DNA of 14,458 nt. It comes from Conidiobolus incongruus B7586 (lineage: Eukaryota; Entomophthoromycota; Entomophthoromycetes; Entomophthorales; Conidiobolaceae). The notes under the pieces were generated by a model. The model did not search any database and was not told the DNA's origin. It saw only the letters and a list, made by a program, of their open reading frames with translations. Each line of letters begins with the position of its first letter. Position 1 is the first letter of the stretch. The position numbers and the translations under genes are program-made. The stretch covers positions 1-14,458 of the forward strand of contig JNEM01014009.1 in the NCBI GenBank assembly GCA_000697335.1. Direction: 5' to 3'. This document shows, one piece after another, positions 9,365-14,458 of this stretch.

Positions 9365-9390
9365 GAATCGTGTCTATTATGACACGATTC
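9365..9390. repeat. Perfect hairpin: 10-bp stem GAATCGTGTC, 6-nt loop
   Basis: GAATCGTGTC (9365-9374) and GACACGATTC (9381-9390) are exact reverse complements separated by TATTAT. Half of the stem is GC, in a region where this is uncommon. No T-run follows that would suggest a Pol III terminator. It lies about 560 bases upstream of the bZIP ATG and may be an operator for a dimer or an RNA hairpin in a leader transcript. Confidence 0.6.
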
Positions 9391-10010
9391 CGATGGAGGG
9401 TTAAGACTGTTGTAACTCAATATCTAAACATTATTCTAAATTAAATTTCACTCGAATCATACGAAGACTATTTAATTGGAGCTCTGTGCCACATTAAACC
9501 CTGAATAATTTGATTTATTGTCTTTGAGATGGATGGGAGTTTAGATTTTCCACTCTTAACACCGCCATAAAAGTTGATTTGCCCCTATTTGAGTCATTAA
9601 ATCATGGCGAATATCTCTTTGCCACCTCACCATCCAATTAAGCGGGTGCTTCAATTTAAAACTTACCAGAGTAGCTATGAATGAGACAGAGACTGGTTTT
9701 GATTAGTTGAACAGAGATCGGGTGATTAATGTAATAGGTCACCTTCAAGCATCCATTCAATCATAATTTCTATGTTAAAGGGTAACATCAATGATTTGTG
9801 CATGGGCAAAACAGCTCCAAGTGAATGAGGGTGATTGATTCATGTAAACTGTTCTGTTGGAACTGAGCATTCCAATGTGATGAAATTAAGTCGCAATTTC
9901 TGTCTATTAATGGACCCTTAACGCATGGCATTCCATCGGATATGAATTTTTATTCATAGTTTGGGGTGAATATAATTAAGGATGGACTGTGTGATCTCGT
10001 CATCAACTCC

Positions 10011-10037
10011 AACTGTGTCAACAGTTTCAACCAATCA
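10011..10037. promoter_or_regulatory. Inverted repeat AACTGT-GTCA-ACAGTT followed by a CCAAT octamer
   Basis: A 6-bp stem with a 4-base loop (10011-10026) is followed after three bases by ACCAATCA (10030-10037), the third exact copy of the octamer in this region. Its distance from both the bZIP start (1.2 kb) and the ICT1 start (1.46 kb) leaves its target unclear. Confidence 0.35.
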
Positions 10038-10450
10038 GAGTTATTTCATCAAAGCATGAAGTTACTATTATTGGCTAACTTTAGTTCAGTAAAGGCAAGG
10101 ATTGGCGTAGAATAAATTTGATAGTACACATGGCATGCATTAAAATATTGATGTGATACAACTTTGATCCAAGTAACGCTAGTGACATAGCTTCATTATT
10201 TATTTTCAATTCATTAGATCCGTTAAAAACGATTTGTAACCTCTTAAATAACAGATAGCATTCTTACCATTCACAGATAGATTAATACCAGAAAAGAATA
10301 TAATCTAGAGTCGCCTATTCATACCATTGTATTAAACATTTATAATATTACGAAACAGTCGTCAGTCCATTTCTTCTCAATAAATTCACAAAACAATTAA
10401 AAACGAGTATCAAAGCCTCCACAATAAAAAATTCACGAGAAATATCTTGG

Positions 10451-11495
10451 AATGAAAATGATTTACCAAATTGAGTATATTTATCATATTAATTAAATAT
10501 AAAAATAAATTAAATCCTCCCCAACCTCAAAAATTAAAATTGAAAATTCATAAATTGATGATGGTATTAAACCGAAATACTTTTCAAATTATTCGAAAAG
10601 GTTTATTTAAATTGAAATCATCAAGTATATCAATTAATATTTAATGTTTTATAATAATTTATTAAAGTTATTGAAACAATATTTTTGATATAACTAGATT
10701 AATTTTCTATAATATATTAGAACAATCTTTGATTAATAACAATGTTCATTCCATCAATATCATTTTCAACTAAAATAATTATGGATCCATATTAATATAT
10801 AAATATTATTATTTATTAGTTAGAGAATCATATGATAAAAATTAAAAAAAAATAAATTTCTATTAATTTTTAATATTCATTAAATATTAATACTTTATAA
10901 ATTTTTTAAATTCTTTTTTTTTATTACAATATTATCTGATATTCATCATATATATATTTTCAAATGCTAAATATCAAACAAGCATTATTTTCTTCCAATG
11001 AATTACTTTTTTCGCATAGAAGTAAATAACTAAAGAAAAAAATATTGAAAAAAATTTATATTCTTGATAAAGATTAGATTAGATAAAAAAGATTCTAAAT
11101 AATGATCATATGATAGTTATAGAAGAAATATCAATATGTGATGATTAATTTTGAATAATGTTATTGATTTTATACTACACTTTAGGAAAATAAGATATTC
11201 CTGATTATATAAAAATTCTCCAAATGTCTTAAACAGAATATTTTTATTTTAATGTTCTTAATATCAAATAACCAAAAATATTTATTATTGACATATTGAG
11301 AATTAAAGTTTAATCATTTGTTCATTATTTGTTTTCTGATATTATGAAATTTTTTAAGTGATTGACCCATAAATTTTTGAATTGATTAATTCGAAGTTAT
11401 AAAGTTAACGTTAATATAAAAAATATAAAAATTGAAAATGTAAATAAAAATATAGAAAAATAAATAAATAAATATTGATATTCAGATACCATAAT
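10451..11495. other. AT-rich upstream flank of the ICT1-like gene
   Basis: About 1 kb of AT-rich DNA between the bZIP regulatory region and the ICT1-like start codon. I find no gene, RNA or repeat of note. The last ~100 bases before the ATG are very A-rich on the + strand, as is common in fungal promoters and leaders. Confidence 0.6.
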
Positions 11496-12283
11496 ATGAA
11501 ATTAATAACATCTACCAACAGCTTAAAAATCAACTTTCAAAAATTGATTCATATTAAATGGTATTCAACTAATTTGTCAGATGAGTTAAAATCAGTTCAG
11601 CAGTGGAAATTACAACTTAATAGAGATAAAATACCTTACAGTAATAGGAATATAAATTATATTAGTAATGATATAATAACTAAGCATATATCCTTTAGAA
11701 ACTTTTGATACTTCTTTTCACAGGTCGAGTGGTGCAGGTGGTCAAAATGTCAACAAGGGTAAATTAAAATACAAAATTTATTAATTTTCTTTAGTATTAA
11801 TCTATATTAATTTTAATATAATAGTCGCAACTAAAGTAGATATGCGTTTTAATTTAAACACAGCGGACTGGATACCGAAATATGTTAAAAATCAACTAAA
11901 AATTAAAGTAATTATATTACCTATATAATGAAAATAATTGATTTTTAATACTGATAACTTTAGTTCCCCAATAAAGTAAATAAACATGGAGAGTATATTA
12001 TAACAAGTGAGAGGACGCGAAGTCAATTTAATAATATTCAAGATTGCGTTACTAAAATTTACGAGGATTTAATTTCAGCTGCTTATATTCCCCCACCACC
12101 GAGTGAAGAAACTTTGGAAAAAATTGACAAATTGTAAATAACTTTTATAAATTTTTTTTTCAATATATTGATATATTAATAATTATTTCTAGTAAGGAAA
12201 TTGAAAAGGAAAGAATTAAAAAACAAAAACAGATGAGAAGTAGTAAAAAAGCTAATAGAAGTAAAAATTATAGAGAAGATTAA
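11496..12283 (+). CDS. ICT1/ArfB-type mitochondrial peptidyl-tRNA hydrolase, five exons
   Basis: A release-factor-like hydrolase that frees peptides from stalled mitochondrial ribosomes; in animals ICT1 (mL62) is also part of the large subunit. I rebuilt exons 11496-11640, 11699-11758, 11825-11907, 11964-12133 and 12193-12283, giving 182 residues. The introns are 58, 66, 56 and 59 nt, all GTAA...TAG. The choice of intron 1 is supported because IPY-KTFDTSFH-RSSG then aligns without gaps to human IPLDRLTISYCRSSG. Residues 1-27 form a basic presequence ending in WYST. The catalytic GGQ is at 62-64 within RSSGAGGQNVNK, and the domain continues through KVDMRFNL, NKHGEYIITSERTRSQF and DCVTKI. The last ~29 residues are Lys/Arg-rich, like the tail that ICT1/ArfB puts into the mRNA channel. 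The ATG at 11496 is the first in frame after a stop. The GGQ domain without a release-factor codon-recognition domain rules out RF1/mtRF1. Confidence 0.92.
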
Positions 12284-12388
12284 TATTAATTAATAAATTT
12301 TATTTATTCAAATTTTTTAATTTATATAAATTAATTTAAATTGAATATTATTACATTTATTATATGGTTAATGATTGTTAAGGATTAT
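12284..12388. terminator. Short convergent 3' spacer with poly(A)-signal hexamers on both strands
   Basis: Only 105 AT-rich bases separate the stop codons of the ICT1-like (+) and TTC7/Ypp1-like (-) genes. AATAAA occurs at 12292-12297 on the + strand, just after the ICT1 stop, and at 12361-12356 on the minus strand, about 28 bases past the TTC7 stop. The two transcripts therefore probably overlap at their 3' ends. In such AT-rich DNA the hexamers may be chance. Confidence 0.35.
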
Positions 12389-14458
12389 TTATGGTAAACA
12401 TCTCAAATTCCACAATACATCGAAAGATCTGACTGGTGAACTGGTCAATAGATCCATTGAGTATAGAAGATATTCCTTAGCGAGTTGAAAGCGTTTGGTC
12501 TGGCGATAGATTTTACCCAAGAGGTACCAAGCTTCTTGCAAGTACCATCCACTGCCACTGTTGGTTACATTGTTCAAGCTGGCTTCTGCAAGGTCGAGTT
12601 TATTAAGTTCAAGATATACCTTTCCTAAACCGAGTTGGCTAGGTACATGGTTGGGTTGAAGCACGAGACCACGTTGATAACTTACTAATGCTTCGTCATA
12701 TTGCTTTTGGGCGAGGTAGATATCACCATACTAATAAAATAAATTAAAAAATTGAAAATAAGTTGATGTATAGGGTGAATTACCTTGGCCCAAACATCAG
12801 GAGATGTAGGACAGCAATTTTCAGCCTCTTCCGTTGCCAATTTGGCATCTTTGAATTTATTTAATTTGCAATACATAGATGCTGACATTAACCATAAACT
12901 GACAAGAGTGTCAATTCCTCTGTTTCGCTTGTGTAAGAGATGAGGGAGTGACTGGGTTGATCTAGGGAGCAAGTACAATGGACTTTTAACTAATGTAGAT
13001 GAAGTGTCAGGAGACATTAGCTGAGATTGAGAAATTGAGCGAGGCAGATTAGGTGTAAGATGGGATTCACTAGGTCTGCGTCTAGGGGTTGTTCTGACAG
13101 AACCAGCAGAGTCTTCAGCTATCAATCTTGGTACAGGGCTTGGTGACTTGATAAGAGTCACCGAACTAGTAGCTCCCTCGATGGGCATCTGCTCAATATT
13201 GCCATAGATTCTCGTAAATAAAGTAAATAGTTGACCTTGGCCCGACAGTGCTTCTCTAGGGCCATACAATGTCTCCTTGATAATATTTTGAGTGATTTTC
13301 AAGTTGAATATTTCTTCTTCGTCGACGACTGAAGTTTCAGGAACCATTGCATCGTTATCAAGACTGGAGAGTTTGGAGGATGATTCTTGGATACCTACTT
13401 CACAAAGTTCCAAAGCTTGTTCAAACTGTCTTTGAGAAGACATGAGGAGTACTAATAAATGCCAACTTTGAGTGAAGGTGGGCTCGATTTCCAAGCTCTT
13501 TTTAACTAATTCCACAGCTGAGTCAATTTCTCTACCTTGGGCATGAGCTAAAGCCATAAAGTAGCAAGATTCCCAGTTGTTTGGGTTGTACTCAATAGAC
13601 TTTTCAAATGCTTCAAGTGATGAAGTATGGTGATGACTGCGATCATCTTTTGACTGACAGCGTAAAGTCATTTGGCCATGGCAAATACCCAAGTATTGAT
13701 AAACTCTAGATAGGAGTATAGGTAGCAATTTGGCATAAGGTGAAATGAGTACAAGCGATTTTTGAGCATATTCCAGAGCCTTTTTGGGATCTTGGAATTG
13801 ATTGATCAAAAATTTGATACCTAGGAGATAAGTATCAACTACAGATTCTAAAGGTTCCATATTAGTTGGAATTGGAACTGCTTGAGCAGAGTCTGAAAGG
13901 GAAACAGGGTTGAAAATGCACGAATCTTTAACTTCGATAGATTTTTCAATCAGATTTTTGTAACTGTCCAAAGCTAGTTTACATTCATCAAATTCCGATA
14001 AACTGTAAAGAAGATTAATAATATGTCGAATTACTTTAGGAGACTGGAAAGTAAATTTAGCTACTTTGTACATAGAGTTGAGTAATGAACGTGTAAACTT
14101 GGGTGAGTTGATGTTGAATTTCCGCCAGTTTGACATAAATAAATCAGACATATCAAGAAGTTGGAAGTTTTCAGATCCAGCTTTGGGGTATTCTATCATT
14201 TGGTAGATAGATGCTTCATATCGATTTTGAGTTTCAATTAATTCGTCAACTGATTCGATGCTATGGTTAATCGCGATATCTGGTATGTTTGGAATTTGCA
14301 ACGTAGTGGGAGAGCCTAAACTCGGCACTTTGGCAAATGTTTCTGTTAATTTTTTAAGAACATTAATTTGCTTTTGTGGCTTGAATTGTTCTCCCCATCT
14401 TGAGCAGCAAGATGAGTAAGTCTTCATAGTTGTTATACTATCTTCCAATTGATCCAGA
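12389..14458 (-). CDS. YPP1: TTC7/Ypp1 family TPR scaffold of the PI4-kinase III alpha complex, C-terminal ~670 residues
   Basis: The protein links PI4KIIIα/Stt4 to the membrane anchor EFR3 at the plasma membrane, which supports PI4P supply. Exons are 14458-12784 (open at the right edge) and 12730-12389, joined across a 53-nt intron (12783-12731, GTAATT...TTAG) between DVWAK and YGDIYLAQ. The visible part is 671 residues; family members are about 800-860, so some 150-200 N-terminal residues are outside. TPR helices are clear in AFEKSIEYNPNNWESCYFMA and the next repeat LVKKSLEIEPTFTQSWHLL. A Ser/Pro-rich linker with RRRPSES follows (near 13140-12950). The C-terminal repeats then start at LVSLWLMSASMY and run through YLELNKLDLAEASL. 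The end, SMDLLTSSPVRSFDVL, matches the human TTC7 end (ALELEASSPVLPFSII). The codon at 14448 is TTG within an open frame, not a start. The Ypp1/TTC7 call is firm; the symbol follows yeast. Confidence 0.9.

Larger units (their letters stand above)
8806..10450. other. Large ORF-less region upstream of the bZIP gene
   Basis: About 1.6 kb with composition closer to genes than to the desert, yet with no ORF of weight on either strand. It holds CRE-like sites, three exact ACCAATCA octamers and at least four inverted repeats (separate entries). The simplest reading is a long promoter and 5' leader for the bZIP gene. A good splice donor, CTG|GTAAGT, lies on the minus strand at 9666. The sequence TTATTAG just before the bZIP ATG could serve as an acceptor, so a 5' UTR intron of about 0.84 kb is conceivable but much longer than the 53-66 nt introns seen elsewhere. 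A non-coding RNA gene is the other option. Confidence 0.45.

Noticed and set aside
8392-9666. An upstream coding exon for the bZIP gene ending at the donor at 9666
   Set aside because: The frame leading into that donor has no ATG after its last stop, and the implied intron would be over ten times longer than those in the neighbouring genes; only a 5' UTR intron remains possible.
11475-11710. Reading the ICT1 first exon as a 77-residue protein starting at 11475
   Set aside because: That start is TTG; the first ATG is 11496, and the frame runs through a clear intron (11641-11698) before the GGQ exon.
12685-12783. C-terminal end of the long TTC7/Ypp1 frame, seeming to stop at 12685
   Set aside because: The last ~32 codons read intron and then exon 2 out of frame. 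A GTAATT...TTAG intron at 12783-12731 restores the TPR frame.
1-14458. A functional cluster joining ARF1, XRCC2, bZIP, ICT1 and TTC7/Ypp1
   Set aside because: The genes are on mixed strands, widely spaced and belong to unrelated housekeeping pathways; nothing supports shared function.

Overview
The window looks like nuclear DNA from an AT-rich fungus. The genes have short introns (53-66 nt, donors GTAA, acceptors TAG), the gene set is typically eukaryotic, and the spaces between genes are very AT-rich. A kept XRCC2 (missing from budding yeast), a CREB-like bZIP and a TTC7/Ypp1 protein fit an early-diverging or otherwise non-Saccharomycotina fungus. I cannot name the species or phylum from the sequence, and another opisthokont is not excluded.

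Five protein-coding genes can be supported. Left to right they are: the 3' end of an ARF1-type small GTPase (+, cut by the left edge); an intact single-exon XRCC2/Rlp1-like RAD51 paralogue (-); a small CREB/ATF-type bZIP factor (-); a five-exon ICT1/ArfB-type mitochondrial peptidyl-tRNA hydrolase (+), whose exons I rebuilt by hand; and the C-terminal ~670 residues of a TTC7/Ypp1 TPR scaffold (-, two exons, running off the right edge). ARF1/XRCC2 and ICT1/TTC7 are convergent pairs; bZIP/ICT1 is divergent. The genes share no pathway. ARF1 and TTC7/Ypp1 both touch membrane traffic and phosphoinositides, but nothing suggests that this is more than chance.

About two thirds of the window is non-coding. 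Positions 183-1640 and 2688-7780 are AT-rich with no recognisable gene, RNA or mobile element. Positions 7781-8391 and 8806-10450 are less AT-rich, lack ORFs and flank the bZIP gene. They carry CRE-like sites, three copies of the CCAAT octamer ACCAATCA and several inverted repeats, which suggests a large regulatory region. Positions 10451-11495 return to AT-rich spacer.

No clear new biological system is visible. The best leads are a decamer, ATGATGTCAT, found three times within 1.1 kb beside the bZIP gene and one transition away from the ATF/CREB palindrome; a perfect 10-bp-stem hairpin and other inverted repeats around the bZIP gene; and an XRCC2 whose Walker A is intact while its Walker B acidic positions have changed.
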